From the NCBI RefSeq assembly GCF_000316115.1, contig NZ_JH993797.1, forward strand, positions 7,599,961-7,663,960: DNA of 64,000 nucleotides, in the 5' to 3' direction. The notes under the pieces were generated by a model. The model saw only the letters and a program-made list of their open reading frames with translations, was not told where the DNA came from and made no database searches. Source of the DNA: Leptolyngbya sp. PCC 7375 (lineage in GTDB: Bacteria > Cyanobacteriota > Cyanobacteriia > Phormidesmidales > Phormidesmidaceae). The position numbers and the translations under genes were made by a program. Position 1 is the stretch's first letter. Every line of letters begins with the position of its first letter. Below are positions 16,978 through 26,126 of this stretch, in pieces.

Positions 16978-17994
16978 ATGATCTCCCCACTCACCACTAC
17001 TAAACCCGTTCAAACCTCTCTGCTGTCAGTTCGAGACCTGTCAGTCGAATTTCGTACCCGCACCGGCATTGTCAAAGCCTTAGAAAACATCAGTTTCCAT
17101 ATAAATAAGGGTGAAACTCTAGGCATCGTTGGGGAGAGTGGTTCAGGTAAATCCGTCCTAGCCCTGGCCATCCTGGGTATCCTTGACCGGGCAGGCCACG
17201 TGACCAACGGAGAAGTTCTCTGGAGCCAGAATTCAGAGAATTATAATCTCCTGAAGATGCCTGAAAAGAAACTTCGACATCTGCGGGGTAAGGATTTGTC
17301 GATGATTTTTCAGAATCCTCGGGTGGCGCTGAACCCTATTCGTAAGGTGGGTAAACAGCTGGTGGATGTGCTGCGCTGTCATGCAGATTTACCGCGCAAT
17401 CAACTGAAAAAGCGTGCTCTGGAATTGTTGATCAGTGTGAAGATTCCTGATCCTCAGCAGCGGTATGATGCGTATCCTTATGAGCTATCGGGTGGGTTGT
17501 GTCAGCGGATTATGATTGCATTAGCCCTAGCTTGTTCCCCCCAATTGCTGATCGCGGATGAGCCAACCACGGGGTTAGATGTGACTACCCAGGCTACGGT
17601 AATGAATTTGTTGAAGGAGCTGGCAACAGAGCAGCGGATGGCGACGGTGGTGATTACCCATGATCTGGCCCTGGCGTCGGAATATTGCGATCGCATCATT
17701 GTTATGCATGCTGGTCATATTGTAGAAAGTGCGCCCACCCATCTGCTGTTTACTCAGCCGCGTCATCCCTATACGGCGAAGCTGATTGCGGCGACGCCGG
17801 AGCCCCATAAGGGATTTGATGATTTGATTCCGATTTTGGGGAGTTTACCGGATTTGCGACGGGAGGATTTGCCGCCGTGTCGGTTTATTAGTCGGTGTGA
17901 TCGGGCGACTGAGAAATGTCAAAAGGAAGAGCTGGCTTATCAGCAGGTTGGGGAGGAACATTGGGTGGGGTGTTGGTATCCGTTGGAGGGTTAG
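16978..17994 (+). CDS. Oligopeptide-type ABC transporter ATPase, DppD type
   Basis: 338 aa. Walker A GESGSGKS, the Q-loop in MIFQNPRVALNPI, the signature LSGGLCQR and Walker B LLIADEPTTGLDV are all visible, followed by the C-terminal oligo_HPY extension with PPCRFISRCDRATEKCQ (three cysteines, possibly an Fe-S or structural motif found in this subfamily). The signature has Leu-Cys where Met-Gln is usual (LSGGMRQR), a mild deviation. It powers the importer with the next gene product. Confidence 0.9.
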   Translation: MISPLTTTKPVQTSLLSVRDLSVEFRTRTGIVKALENISFHINKGETLGIVGESGSGKSVLALAILGILDRAGHVTNGEVLWSQNSENYNLLKMPEKKLRHLRGKDLSMIFQNPRVALNPIRKVGKQLVDVLRCHADLPRNQLKKRALELLISVKIPDPQQRYDAYPYELSGGLCQRIMIALALACSPQLLIADEPTTGLDVTTQATVMNLLKELATEQRMATVVITHDLALASEYCDRIIVMHAGHIVESAPTHLLFTQPRHPYTAKLIAATPEPHKGFDDLIPILGSLPDLRREDLPPCRFISRCDRATEKCQKEELAYQQVGEEHWVGCWYPLEG

Positions 17995-18105
17995 TGGGGG
18001 CCTAACTCCCCCCCAACCCCCGAAGGGAGTTATCGATGTTATTTCTTTCGAAGAATATTTTGTATCTTTCTCCTTTTCCTCTTTTCTTTCTCCTTTCACT
18101 TTCCT

Positions 18106-19092
18106 ATGTTGCAAGTTACTAACCTCACTAAGCATTTTCCGGTTGCTTCTAAGACGCCTCGCTGGATGCCTGGTGGCAAACAGGCGCAATATCTCCATGC
18201 GGTGGATGGTTTGGATCTGACGATTTTACCGGGGGAAAGTGTGGGGTTAGTGGGTGAGTCTGGTTGTGGGAAGTCTACGCTGATTCGGTTGATTGCGCGG
18301 TTGTTGGAGCCGACGGCTGGGTCGATTGTGTTTAATGGGGTGGATATTGGTCAGGTGTCGGTGGGAGAGTTTGCGCACAGTGCTCAGCGGGCGCAACTGC
18401 AGATGGTGTTTCAGGACCCGAGCGATAGTTTGAATCCTCGGTTTACGGCATTTGATACGATTACGGAACCGATGCGGCGGTTGGGCTCAAAGCAGGATCG
18501 GCAGCGACTACAACAACGGGCGGTGGAGTTGGCGCAGCAGGTGGGATTGCCGTCGGAGTTGTTGAGTCGGTTTCCCCATCAGTTGTCCGGGGGACAAAAG
18601 GCACGGGTGGGGATTGCGCGGGCGATTGCATTAAATCCCACATTACTGATTTTGGATGAGCCGACATCGGCGTTGGATGTGTCGGTGCAGGCGGTGATTT
18701 TGCATCTGTTGGCAGAGCTGCGCGAACAGATGAATATGAGCTATTTGTTTATTTCCCATGATTTGAATGTGGTGAGACTGCTGTGCGATCGCATCCTGGT
18801 CATGTACCTGGGCAAGCTGGTGGAAACGGGGCCAACGGATGAGATTTTTAATCGACCCAGACATCCTTATACCCAGGCACTGATTTCCGCTATTCCTGCA
18901 TTTGAGGCGAATCCCCATCGGATTCCGTTGATGGGAGAGCCGCGCAGTCCCATCAATCCATCACCCCACATTTGTCGGTTGTATGGTCGTTGTCCGCAGG
19001 GGGATGCTGGCTGTCAGCAAATAGCGCCCATGCTGGAGCCCATTAACGACTATCATCAGGTGGCCTGTCATTATCCTGCATCTCTTCAATGA
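18106..19092 (+). CDS. Oligopeptide-type ABC transporter ATPase, DppF type
   Basis: 328 aa. Walker A GESGCGKST, Q-loop MVFQDPSDSLNPR, signature LSGGQKAR and Walker B LLILDEPTSALDV are present. The C-terminal region ICRLYGRCPQGDAGC is the oligo_HPY extension. It partners the DppD-type ATPase encoded 111 bp upstream. Its stop overlaps the start of the EamA-family gene by 4 bp, so the exporter belongs to the same transcript. Confidence 0.9.
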   Translation: MLQVTNLTKHFPVASKTPRWMPGGKQAQYLHAVDGLDLTILPGESVGLVGESGCGKSTLIRLIARLLEPTAGSIVFNGVDIGQVSVGEFAHSAQRAQLQMVFQDPSDSLNPRFTAFDTITEPMRRLGSKQDRQRLQQRAVELAQQVGLPSELLSRFPHQLSGGQKARVGIARAIALNPTLLILDEPTSALDVSVQAVILHLLAELREQMNMSYLFISHDLNVVRLLCDRILVMYLGKLVETGPTDEIFNRPRHPYTQALISAIPAFEANPHRIPLMGEPRSPINPSPHICRLYGRCPQGDAGCQQIAPMLEPINDYHQVACHYPASLQ

Positions 19093-20072
19093 CGCCACTT
19101 CGTTCTAATCAACTTCTGGGGATTGGCTTAGTATTGCTAAGCGCCTTGGGGCTTTCGGTTCAAAATGTAGTATTACGGCTGTTTTTTACACCAAGCCAGC
19201 TGTTTGGTCAGATTCCTTTTGGTGGATTTGTTACTCCGCAACTTAGTAATGTTGTCCTGTTGCTAGCTTTGCGTATGGTAATCATGGCATTGCTATTAAC
19301 AGCACTTATCCCCTGGCTATACCCCAGCACGTTTAAGGTTTTGCAAGCACTGCCAACTAGTCCCAAACTGTGGGGATCTGTGACAGCGAGTGGAGTCTGT
19401 TTGTTTTTTGGTTTAACGCTGTTGTATACAGCACTGAGTCAGATTGTGGCTGGAGTTGCGATCGCAATCTTTTTTATCTATCCAGCCATCACTATTTTAT
19501 TAGCGTGGCAATTTTTCAAACAATCTCCACGTTCCTATCAGCTTTGGCTAATGGTGGTCATTTCTACGGGTGTCGTACTCACCACCCTGACACCGCCATC
19601 TGAATGGGTATCCAATCCTATATTGGGCATTATCTGTGCGATTGGTGCCGGAGTTAGCTTTGGTCTCTATGGCATTGTTGCTGAACTCTCCCTCAAAGCA
19701 CGACCTGGATATCCAGGGTTACATCCGATTCCGTTTTCGTTGTATACCTTTGTTATCGTGGCAACACTGGCCAGTCTGACCCTACTGATCAATCAGCAAA
19801 TAACGATACCCCCAGATGCCTGGCCACCCGTTCTGGCGATGACCGTATTTTCAGCCACCCTTACACTGATTGCCTATGTTCTAAGTAACTCTGGCATTGG
19901 TCTGATTGGGGCCTCTTTAACGGCATTACTCAGCGCCAGCGCACCTGCATTAACGGCATTATTTGCCTGGTGGATATTGCAAGAGGCGTTGCAGCAACAA
20001 CAGATTGTTGGGATTGGGTTGGTGACCACTGGTGTGTCTATGCTGAGTTTAAAGTCTCGTTATGCTGACTAA
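19089..20072 (+). CDS. EamA/DMT-family transporter
   Basis: 327 aa with ten hydrophobic segments in two repeats of five, as in the drug/metabolite transporter superfamily. LGIGLVLLSALGLSVQNVVL opens the first repeat and IGASLTALLSASAPALTALF closes the second. It is probably an exporter or permease for a small metabolite in the inner membrane. The 4-bp overlap with the ABC ATPase gene links it to the importer, suggesting handling of the same compound or its breakdown product. Substrate unknown. Confidence 0.85.
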   Translation: MTPLRSNQLLGIGLVLLSALGLSVQNVVLRLFFTPSQLFGQIPFGGFVTPQLSNVVLLLALRMVIMALLLTALIPWLYPSTFKVLQALPTSPKLWGSVTASGVCLFFGLTLLYTALSQIVAGVAIAIFFIYPAITILLAWQFFKQSPRSYQLWLMVVISTGVVLTTLTPPSEWVSNPILGIICAIGAGVSFGLYGIVAELSLKARPGYPGLHPIPFSLYTFVIVATLASLTLLINQQITIPPDAWPPVLAMTVFSATLTLIAYVLSNSGIGLIGASLTALLSASAPALTALFAWWILQEALQQQQIVGIGLVTTGVSMLSLKSRYAD

Positions 20073-20161
20073 TGATATGGCTATGGGGCTGTCCTAGAGA
20101 AGGAAATTCTGTATTCTGGACCCAAAGTCCCAGCCGATTCACCCCCACAAACCCCACATCT

Positions 20162-20275
20162 ATGCAAAGACGACAGTTTATCTATGCAGCGGGGAGCGGC
20201 CTGGCTGCCCTGCAATCCCACCCGTTAATGCATCCGGTCTATGCATCCATCTCTGCTGATCAGTTTTTTCAGTAG
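20162..20275 (+). pseudogene. Fragment: N-terminus of a twin-arginine-type exported protein
   Basis: From the ATG at 20162 a 37-residue frame reads MQRRQFIYAAGSGLAAL and ends after SADQFFQ. RRQFI plus a hydrophobic stretch resembles a Tat signal sequence that has lost its passenger domain. It follows the EamA gene directly. Confidence 0.35.
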
Positions 20276-20337
20276 CAAATCAGCCGAAGCGATCATATTA
20301 CAGGCTTCAGGGCTTGAAGCAGGTGTGGGGTCTGGCT

Positions 20338-21798
20338 TCAGGGGAGATTCTTTAGTTGACTAAAGGCCTGGTGAATTTGCAGTTCAGTCACTGTTCCAAA
20401 TCCGAGAATTAAATGGTCTCTTTCCTGTTTACACTCAGAGGGGTAATAATGATGGCCAGAAAAAATGTTTACGCCCAGGGCGCGACATTGTTGGACCACC
20501 TTTAGGGCAGATTGTTCCGGTGGTAATTTAATCCAAAATTGTAAGCCACCGGTGGGTGATTGCCATTGCCAGTGAGGAAAATCTCGGTGTAAATATTGAG
20601 CAATTAGATCGCGCTTTTTACGATGATGTACGCGCATACGGCGTAAATGATGATCGATGGTGCCAGACTTGAGTAATTCAGCTAACCAAAGCTGCAGAAT
20701 TAGACTGGTTCCCCCATCCATTTGCCAACGTAAATCCATCAGTTGCTGAATTATTTCCGAGTGAGCGACGATGTATCCGACCCGCAAACCATTAAATAAT
20801 GTTTTGGAGAATGTCCCTAAATAGATAACCCGCTCATTGTATTCAGCCGCTTTTAATGCTGGCAATGGATGGCGGTTAAAATAAAATTCACTGTCATAAT
20901 CATCTTCAATAATTAATGCATCTTGTTGACTCGCAAGTTGTAACAGGAGTCCTCTGCGTTCAGGTGATAATGTTACACCGGTAGGAAAATGATGTTCCGG
21001 CATCACGTAATGAAATCGGGCTAATTGGGCCGTCTCAGTGAGACAGATTCCGTCTGAATCGACAGCGCAAGGAATGCCTTGAATTCCTTTTTTTATAAAA
21101 TTTCGAGAGATCGGCAGATATCCTGGAACACCATAACTGAGGCTACCGCCATGGGGGGTAAACAATTCAGCGAGTAGACATGAAGAGTGTAACGACCCAT
21201 TGGTAATGAGAATCTGATCGGGAGAGGTCGTTATACCTCGGTTTGATAAAACATGGTGACAAATAGCGTCTAATAGTTCGGGATGACCGTTATTTTTTTC
21301 GTACCCTTGTAACTGGATGGACGCCGTTTGCATCACCGTTTGAAATGCTCTTTGCATGGCTTTCAGGGGCAGTAGATTTGTTTGAGCCAGGCTGGGTGTG
21401 AAGCAAATCAAGGGGGACTTAGGGGCGATGCTCTTGTCGTTAAGGGTGGGTTGCCACTCACCCTCAGGGACAACTGACTTAGGGGTTTTTCCCACGAGCC
21501 ATTGGGGTAATCCAGTGGTTGTTCTATGTTCCAGGGGAGCTACATGCAGTGACGCGACATCAGCAACGCTGGTACCTTTGCCCACCTGGCTCTCACAATA
21601 TCCCTGGGCGCATAGCTCTTCATAGGCCAGAACAACGGTCCGTCGAGCAATGCCGAGTTCTATGGCAAGTTGTCGACTGGGGGGCAATTGAAACCCCCTG
21701 GATACATGACCCGCAAGAATAGCCCCACGAATTTGCTCCATAATTTGCAGGTAATAGGGATGATGGGCGCGCTGCCGATCAAGCTGGAGGTGTAACAT
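20338..21798 (-). CDS. MocR/PdxR-type regulator (GntR HTH fused to aminotransferase domain)
   Basis: 486 aa from the ATG at 21798; a longer frame to 21879 would need a TTG start. The N-terminal GntR winged helix is visible (LPPSRQLAIELGIARRTVVL, then AYEELCAQGYC). It is followed by a class I aminotransferase-like domain that includes the PLP lysine in LGTFSKTLFNGLRVGYI. Such proteins use PLP or an aldimine as effector. The gene diverges from the M24 peptidase gene, with a 151-bp shared control region carrying the palindrome GCCTATAGGC, so it probably regulates the peptidase and MOSC genes. This is inferred from context. Confidence 0.88.
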   Translation of the reverse strand: MLHLQLDRQRAHHPYYLQIMEQIRGAILAGHVSRGFQLPPSRQLAIELGIARRTVVLAYEELCAQGYCESQVGKGTSVADVASLHVAPLEHRTTTGLPQWLVGKTPKSVVPEGEWQPTLNDKSIAPKSPLICFTPSLAQTNLLPLKAMQRAFQTVMQTASIQLQGYEKNNGHPELLDAICHHVLSNRGITTSPDQILITNGSLHSSCLLAELFTPHGGSLSYGVPGYLPISRNFIKKGIQGIPCAVDSDGICLTETAQLARFHYVMPEHHFPTGVTLSPERRGLLLQLASQQDALIIEDDYDSEFYFNRHPLPALKAAEYNERVIYLGTFSKTLFNGLRVGYIVAHSEIIQQLMDLRWQMDGGTSLILQLWLAELLKSGTIDHHLRRMRVHHRKKRDLIAQYLHRDFPHWQWQSPTGGLQFWIKLPPEQSALKVVQQCRALGVNIFSGHHYYPSECKQERDHLILGFGTVTELQIHQAFSQLKNLP

Positions 21799-21949
21799 AA
21801 TTGGTACACTATTTTTTCTTTGAATTGGTCCATTACATGAGTCCAATCTTTTTATAGGATGTAATGTGTCATTCAGCAATAGCTTGTAAGCCTATAGGCC
21901 TGAAGGACTTAAGGGCTCACATAACTACGTTTCAAGGGACCGTCATTTT
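21799..21949. promoter_or_regulatory. Divergent MocR / M24 peptidase control region
   Basis: The region contains the 10-bp palindrome GCCTATAGGC (21890-21899) and a split inverted repeat CATTAC (21833) and GTAATG (21861). Either could be a regulator site. No direct evidence ties them to the MocR protein. Confidence 0.35.
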
Positions 21950-22618
21950 ATGCACACCTTAGAACAACAGGTACTCGAAAGAACCCAAGCTAATTTTTCT
22001 GAGGATCTATTCTTTGCAAGCCGTGATCGTTCGTTTGAGGCAGTCAGACGGATTTCTCGGCAAATTCAGGTTGGTATGCTGGAAGAAGATGCCAACCAGA
22101 TCGCGATCGCAACCCTGCAGGATATGGGTGCTTGTCAAAACTGGCATCAACCCTGGGTACGGTTTGGCCCCAACACCATCAAAACAATTGGGGCAGACTC
22201 AGTATCTGGCATTCGTCTGGGAGAAAATGATATCTACTTCATTGATGTGGGTCCAGTTTGGGGAAACTATGAAGGGGCTGCAGGGGATACCTTTGTTACA
22301 GGGGAGAATCTGATACTACGGCGCTGTGCTGACGATGTAAAACACATCTTTCAAGCGGTATCAGACAAGTGGAAAATAGACGCCCTGGGGGGGGATAGCC
22401 TCTATAAATTTGCACAAGACACTGCCCATCAGATGGGTTGGGTGTTAAATATGGATTTAAGTGGTCATCGCCTGGGAGACTTTCCCCATGATGTTTACTA
22501 TAAAGGCGGTCTCGCGGATATTTCCTTTTGTCCGTCATCTAAGTTATGGGTACTAGAGATTCAAATTCGTCACCCCCATAGAGCATTTGGTGCATTTTAT
22601 GAAGATCTTCTCATTTGA
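21950..22618 (+). CDS. M24-family metallopeptidase (Xaa-Pro/creatinase-like)
   Basis: 222 aa, a compact pita-bread fold without the N-terminal domain of larger aminopeptidases P. Metal ligands expected for the family are visible: D99 in YFIDVGPVWGNYEGAAGDTF and D113 in the same stretch, a histidine in LSGHRLGDFPHD, glutamate in VLEIQIRHPHRAFG and a final E in FYEDLL. It is probably a peptidase or an amidinohydrolase-like enzyme. Divergence from a MocR regulator and proximity to a peptide-type importer fit peptide use. Confidence 0.82.
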   Translation: MHTLEQQVLERTQANFSEDLFFASRDRSFEAVRRISRQIQVGMLEEDANQIAIATLQDMGACQNWHQPWVRFGPNTIKTIGADSVSGIRLGENDIYFIDVGPVWGNYEGAAGDTFVTGENLILRRCADDVKHIFQAVSDKWKIDALGGDSLYKFAQDTAHQMGWVLNMDLSGHRLGDFPHDVYYKGGLADISFCPSSKLWVLEIQIRHPHRAFGAFYEDLLI

Positions 22619-22675
22619 TGCCATCATTTGACACCATTAGTGCCGCCGTCAAATAATATAGTCACCGAAAGACCT

Positions 22676-23395
22676 ATGAGTTTAGTAGAGACGCCCTACC
22701 TAACGTCAATACAGGTAGGTTTGGTTAAAAAGTTAGGGGTTAAAAATGCACCTGACCCCATGGATCGACCCTGGTCAACTGGCTTTTTTAAAGAGTCGGT
22801 TGAGACGTCTATTTGGTTGGGTAAAACCAATTTAGAGGGAGACAGACAGGCTGACTTACGTCACCATGGTGGGCCTGAAAAGGCCGTTTTGGCCTATGCG
22901 GCTGAGCATTATCCTGATTGGCGACAACAGCTGATGAATCCAGCGTTGCCCTATGGGGCATTCGGAGAGAATTTTACAGTGGTTGGTCAAACAGAATCAT
23001 CGGTCTGTATTGGTGATACCTATGAGATAGGAGACGCTATTGTGCAGGTCTCTCAACCTCGTCAACCCTGTTGGAAACTGTCACGGCGATGGCGCATTAA
23101 AGATCTTGCCCTACAGGTGCAACGCACAGGTAAAACGGGTTGGTATTTTCGAGTGTTACAAGAGGGGTATGTTACTCCCAAGCAGCCGCTTGTTTTAATC
23201 AATCGTCCCTATCCTCAATGGACGGTGATGCGGGCGAATGAAACGATGCATCATCGTACTACCAGCCGTGACCAGGTGGCTGAACTGGCTGAACTGCCAC
23301 TGCTGGCTGCAAACTGGCAGCAAACTCTGGCCAATCGTGCTAGTCGAGGCGTTAGGGTGGATACAAAACCTCGGTTAATTGGTGAAAATGAATAG
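22676..23395 (+). CDS. MOSC domain protein (YiiM-like)
   Basis: 239 aa from the ATG at 22676; a TTG at 22628 would give 16 more residues but lies almost against the upstream stop. The MOSC core is visible: LEGDRQADLRHHGGPEKAVL, then YGAFGENFTV and QVSQPRQPCWKLSRRW, with the conserved cysteine in QPRQPCWKL. YiiM-type proteins reduce N-hydroxylated compounds with a molybdenum cofactor. The C-terminal tail is the usual 3-alpha domain. Confidence 0.88.
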   Translation: MSLVETPYLTSIQVGLVKKLGVKNAPDPMDRPWSTGFFKESVETSIWLGKTNLEGDRQADLRHHGGPEKAVLAYAAEHYPDWRQQLMNPALPYGAFGENFTVVGQTESSVCIGDTYEIGDAIVQVSQPRQPCWKLSRRWRIKDLALQVQRTGKTGWYFRVLQEGYVTPKQPLVLINRPYPQWTVMRANETMHHRTTSRDQVAELAELPLLAANWQQTLANRASRGVRVDTKPRLIGENE

Positions 23396-23469
23396 TAGAC
23401 TAATGGTCTGTTGCGCTTAACTAATCACCCCATCACTCATCTACCCACCTACAGCCCCAACCTGAGTCT

Positions 23470-23868
23470 TTATTTTTGTGCAGTCCCCTTAGCCTCCTGA
23501 TAAGCCCGCCAGCCACCGAATTCGGTAATTTCCTTTTTCCCTTCCACCGTTAACGGTTCTCCAATCACACCTAACACCTCTTCGCCATCGTGGAGCTTCA
23601 CCTTCCCAATGGCCAGACCCGGCGGTTCCTGGGAAAGGATAATACCCAGACCTGCCAGGGGTACCTGCCATACTTCAACAGCTACAGCAACGCCCCCTGA
23701 GCTGACCTTGATCATGGCTGGATATTTATCATCTACGGACCAGATGCGGTAAGCGGATTCTGTTTGAGCTTCGCGTTCAAAGGTGGCGTTGACGTTGAGA
23801 AGGTTGGGGTTAAGTTCAAGTCCCCGCATCAGAGTGCCATTGACAGCAAGCTTGATAGTTTCGGTCAT
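23470..23868 (-). CDS. Stand-alone AtzF C-terminal-like protein (gamma-glutamylcyclotransferase fold)
   Basis: 132 aa from the ATG at 23868. The frame extends upstream to 23976, but the extra 36 residues overlap a repeat and look non-coding. The sequence (LAVNGTLMRGLELNPNL, YRIWSVDDKYPAMIKV, PGLAIGKV, ITEFGGWRAY) matches the C-terminal domain of allophanate hydrolase, here without the amidase domain. In AtzF this domain stabilises the enzyme and decarboxylates the product. The function of solo copies is unclear. No allophanate hydrolase is in the window, though other urea/amide enzymes are. Confidence 0.8.
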   Translation of the reverse strand: MTETIKLAVNGTLMRGLELNPNLLNVNATFEREAQTESAYRIWSVDDKYPAMIKVSSGGVAVAVEVWQVPLAGLGIILSQEPPGLAIGKVKLHDGEEVLGVIGEPLTVEGKKEITEFGGWRAYQEAKGTAQK

Positions 23869-23943
23869 AGGTTTCAGAGAGAAGAAATTATTTAGGCGAT
23901 AAATGTCTAAGGAGCAAGCCATCAATAAATTCCAAACGTAAAT

Positions 23944-23977
23944 GTTGAAGAGACGTTCCATGGAACGTCTGTACATC
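23944..23977. repeat. Interspersed palindrome AGACGTTCCATGGAACGTCT
   Basis: A perfect 20-bp palindrome (23951-23970) flanked by CAACATT/GTACATC-like arms. It is the well-known type of dispersed cyanobacterial palindrome; a related copy follows the CIS sheath gene at 55411-55444. Confidence 0.7.
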
Positions 23978-24119
23978 TAATAATTTGGACGTTAATGGAT
24001 TTTATTTCCTAAGGTGTAAAAATTCCCCCATCGGTCGCTCTCCATTAGGCAAAAATATGTAGAGGCTTTGCGGAACAGGGATTTGCACCAAAGGGTATGT
24101 AATTATTACCTATCAGATT

Positions 24120-24704
24120 CTACAGTGCATTCTTTAATGCCTGCCGTGCGATATTGAAGCCTCGCTTGAGCCGGGCCTGATTTCGATGTAACTTGCTCAT
24201 CAACATTGCCCCTTCAATGGCCGTGATGATTTGTTCAGCCAGGTGCTCTGGATTAATATCATCCCTGAGTTGAGGTTTAGCCTGACGCAACGTTTGGGCT
24301 ATGGCCCCCTCCCATTTGCTAAATACCTGCATTAGATGGTCGCGAAATGAGGGATCCTGCTCTACCAAGTCAACAATCAAATTACCGAGTAAACAGCCAC
24401 CGCATTTGGGCGATTTCATTTGCTTTTCTTCTAGCCGATCCAAAATCCAGAAGACTTGCTTAATCGGATCCTCACTATGGGAGATAGCAGGTTCTAATAC
24501 ATCGGCCTGGAGCTGAGACCATTCAAAGTCAATCAGGGCATGACCCAGCTCATGTTTTGACTGAAAATAGTTATAGAAACTACCCGATGATGCGCCGCTA
24601 ACTTCAAACAGTTTACTTAACCCTGTCGCCGTCAGTCCCTGACGATGAACTGTGTTGACAATTGATTTCAAAATGTCCTCACGGGTCCGTTTCAGGTTAG
24701 CCAT
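24120..24704 (-). CDS. TetR/AcrR-family transcriptional regulator
   Basis: 194 aa. The N-terminal helix-turn-helix is visible in TREDILKSIVNTVHRQGLTA through GSFYNYFQSKHELGHALI. The C-terminal ligand domain contains a CGGCLLGNLIVDL motif, common in AcrR-type regulators that control oxidoreductases. Target genes are unknown; neither neighbour is an obvious partner. Confidence 0.87.
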   Translation of the reverse strand: MANLKRTREDILKSIVNTVHRQGLTATGLSKLFEVSGASSGSFYNYFQSKHELGHALIDFEWSQLQADVLEPAISHSEDPIKQVFWILDRLEEKQMKSPKCGGCLLGNLIVDLVEQDPSFRDHLMQVFSKWEGAIAQTLRQAKPQLRDDINPEHLAEQIITAIEGAMLMSKLHRNQARLKRGFNIARQALKNAL

Positions 24705-24974
24705 TGTAGCTTTGGGAGATGAGCTTTAGGGTGACAAGCCTACTTAGTATATCTTTTAGCCTTATGATTTTTGGACAATTGGACACTGTTTGCAACTAGC
24801 AAAATTATGATCATCATAGTTTAGCTACATGACTTGGGTGGATGAATGTGTATAAAACCTAAGGGTGGTTAACCATTTACTTGTCTACATCCAAGACCAG
24901 GAAATTGTGGCATTAGTTTCTGGCGGCCTATTTATCGGTTATTTAAGCCTGACGAACCGCTTGTAAGCGAGGAT

Positions 24975-25199
24975 TTGAAAGATTTTTATGTTCGCCGAGA
25001 TGATAGCCCGGTAGATAGCTTGGTTAATTTAGCAGAAACCAATAAACTGCTGGGTGAGATGTACCTAGCTCGGGCACATCAACAAGAATCCAACGCAGAT
25101 ATCAAAGCCAAAGAGTTTTTAACCGCTAGCCTATCTCTTTATCAAGAGCTGGACATATCCTCAAAAGCAACTGAAGTCGAACAGCTTCTAACCCAGTAA
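24975..25199 (+). pseudogene. TPR-like protein fragment
   Basis: About 74 residues from a TTG. SLVNLAETNKLLGEMYLARA and ASLSLYQELDISSKATEVEQ look like helical tetratricopeptide-type repeats from the C-terminal end of a larger protein. No matching N-terminal part lies upstream. It is most likely a remnant. Confidence 0.35.
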
Positions 25200-25229
25200 A
25201 CTATGCCCAGGAATCCACAATTTCAGAAA

Positions 25230-25805
25230 TCAGGAACCCTTAACCTCTAAAACGAATCCAGGTAGAACATCTTCTCCTGAGACTGTAGTCGGACACTTTA
25301 TGATCTCAACGGCTTTCCCTGGTCGATAAATCTCAACTGTTTTTCCTTGAGGATTAATCAACCAACCAAGGCGCAAACCACTATCAAGATACTCCTGCAT
25401 TTTTTTCTGAAGTGGTTTCAACCGGTCAGTTTCAGACCGCAGTTCAATCACAAAGTCAGGACAAATGGGAGGAAATTTTGTTTGCTGCTCTGGCGTCAAC
25501 GCATTCCATCGCTCTAACGTAATCCAGGCTGCATCTGGAGACCGATCACCCCCATTGGGTAGGTTAAAAACTGTGGAGGAACTGAATACTTCTCCTAAAC
25601 CCGTTTGACGATTCCAAATACCCAAATCGATAATATAGTTAGCTTCCTGCCGACCACTTTCACCACCGACTGGGGACATAATAATTAACTTTCCTGCTGA
25701 ACTCCGTTCCATGACAACATCTTTGTTTGCCATGCATAGTCTGTAGAACTGCTCATGGCTCAGCTCCTCGACTAACGGTTCTAAATTGAGATTAATGGCA
25801 GTCAT
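25230..25805 (-). CDS. Uma2 family (DUF820) PD-(D/E)XK protein
   Basis: 191 aa. The Uma2 pattern is clear: LSHEQFYRLCMANKD, LIIMSPVGGESGRQEANYII, RSPDAAWITLERWNAL, PDFVIELRSETDRLKPLQKK, and then DSGLRLGWLINPQGKTVEIY. The catalytic D...ExK-like residues of the nuclease fold are within PDAAW and FVIELRS. Cyanobacterial genomes hold dozens of copies. Biological role unknown; often regarded as mobile or nuclease-like. Confidence 0.88.
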   Translation of the reverse strand: MTAINLNLEPLVEELSHEQFYRLCMANKDVVMERSSAGKLIIMSPVGGESGRQEANYIIDLGIWNRQTGLGEVFSSSTVFNLPNGGDRSPDAAWITLERWNALTPEQQTKFPPICPDFVIELRSETDRLKPLQKKMQEYLDSGLRLGWLINPQGKTVEIYRPGKAVEIIKCPTTVSGEDVLPGFVLEVKGS

Positions 25806-25889
25806 TGCAGGCGAGCCAATCTATCCTTACCCCAATATTGTAAGCGGTCAAAACTATTTTCTGAGTAAATCAATGGTAAGCGGCCCCTT

Positions 25890-25967
25890 CGGCTCCGCTC
25901 AGGGGCCCCTGAGCGGAGCCGTTTTTGGCTGAGCGGAGTCGTCGTTGGCTGAGCAGAGTCGTCGTTT
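25890..25967. repeat. Perfect 32-bp palindrome with T-tract and two 20-bp direct repeats
   Basis: CGGCTCCGCTCAGGGG and its exact complement form a 32-bp palindrome at 25890-25921, followed by TTTTT, so a strong plus-strand terminator would form. After it GGCTGAGCGGAGTCGTCGTT is repeated twice with one change. No plus-strand gene ends here except the TPR fragment, so the element is more likely a dispersed repeat. Nothing else is visible in 25806-26126. Confidence 0.5.
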
Positions 25968-26126
25968 TAGGGTTTGTTGTAAGGAGGTTGCATTTTTTCA
26001 TAGGCAGAGCTGGCCATCTTGGGCAGTTGAGGCCAGTAGTTGGGTGGTGGGATGGAATGCGATCGCAACCACCGTCTTATCATGTTCATGGGCATCTTCA
26101 CTATCCACAAAGAATGTCTGATTGAT

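Noticed and set aside
23869..23976. N-terminal extension of the AtzF-C-like protein
   Set aside because: The extra residues overlap a dispersed palindrome and are absent from the family pattern.
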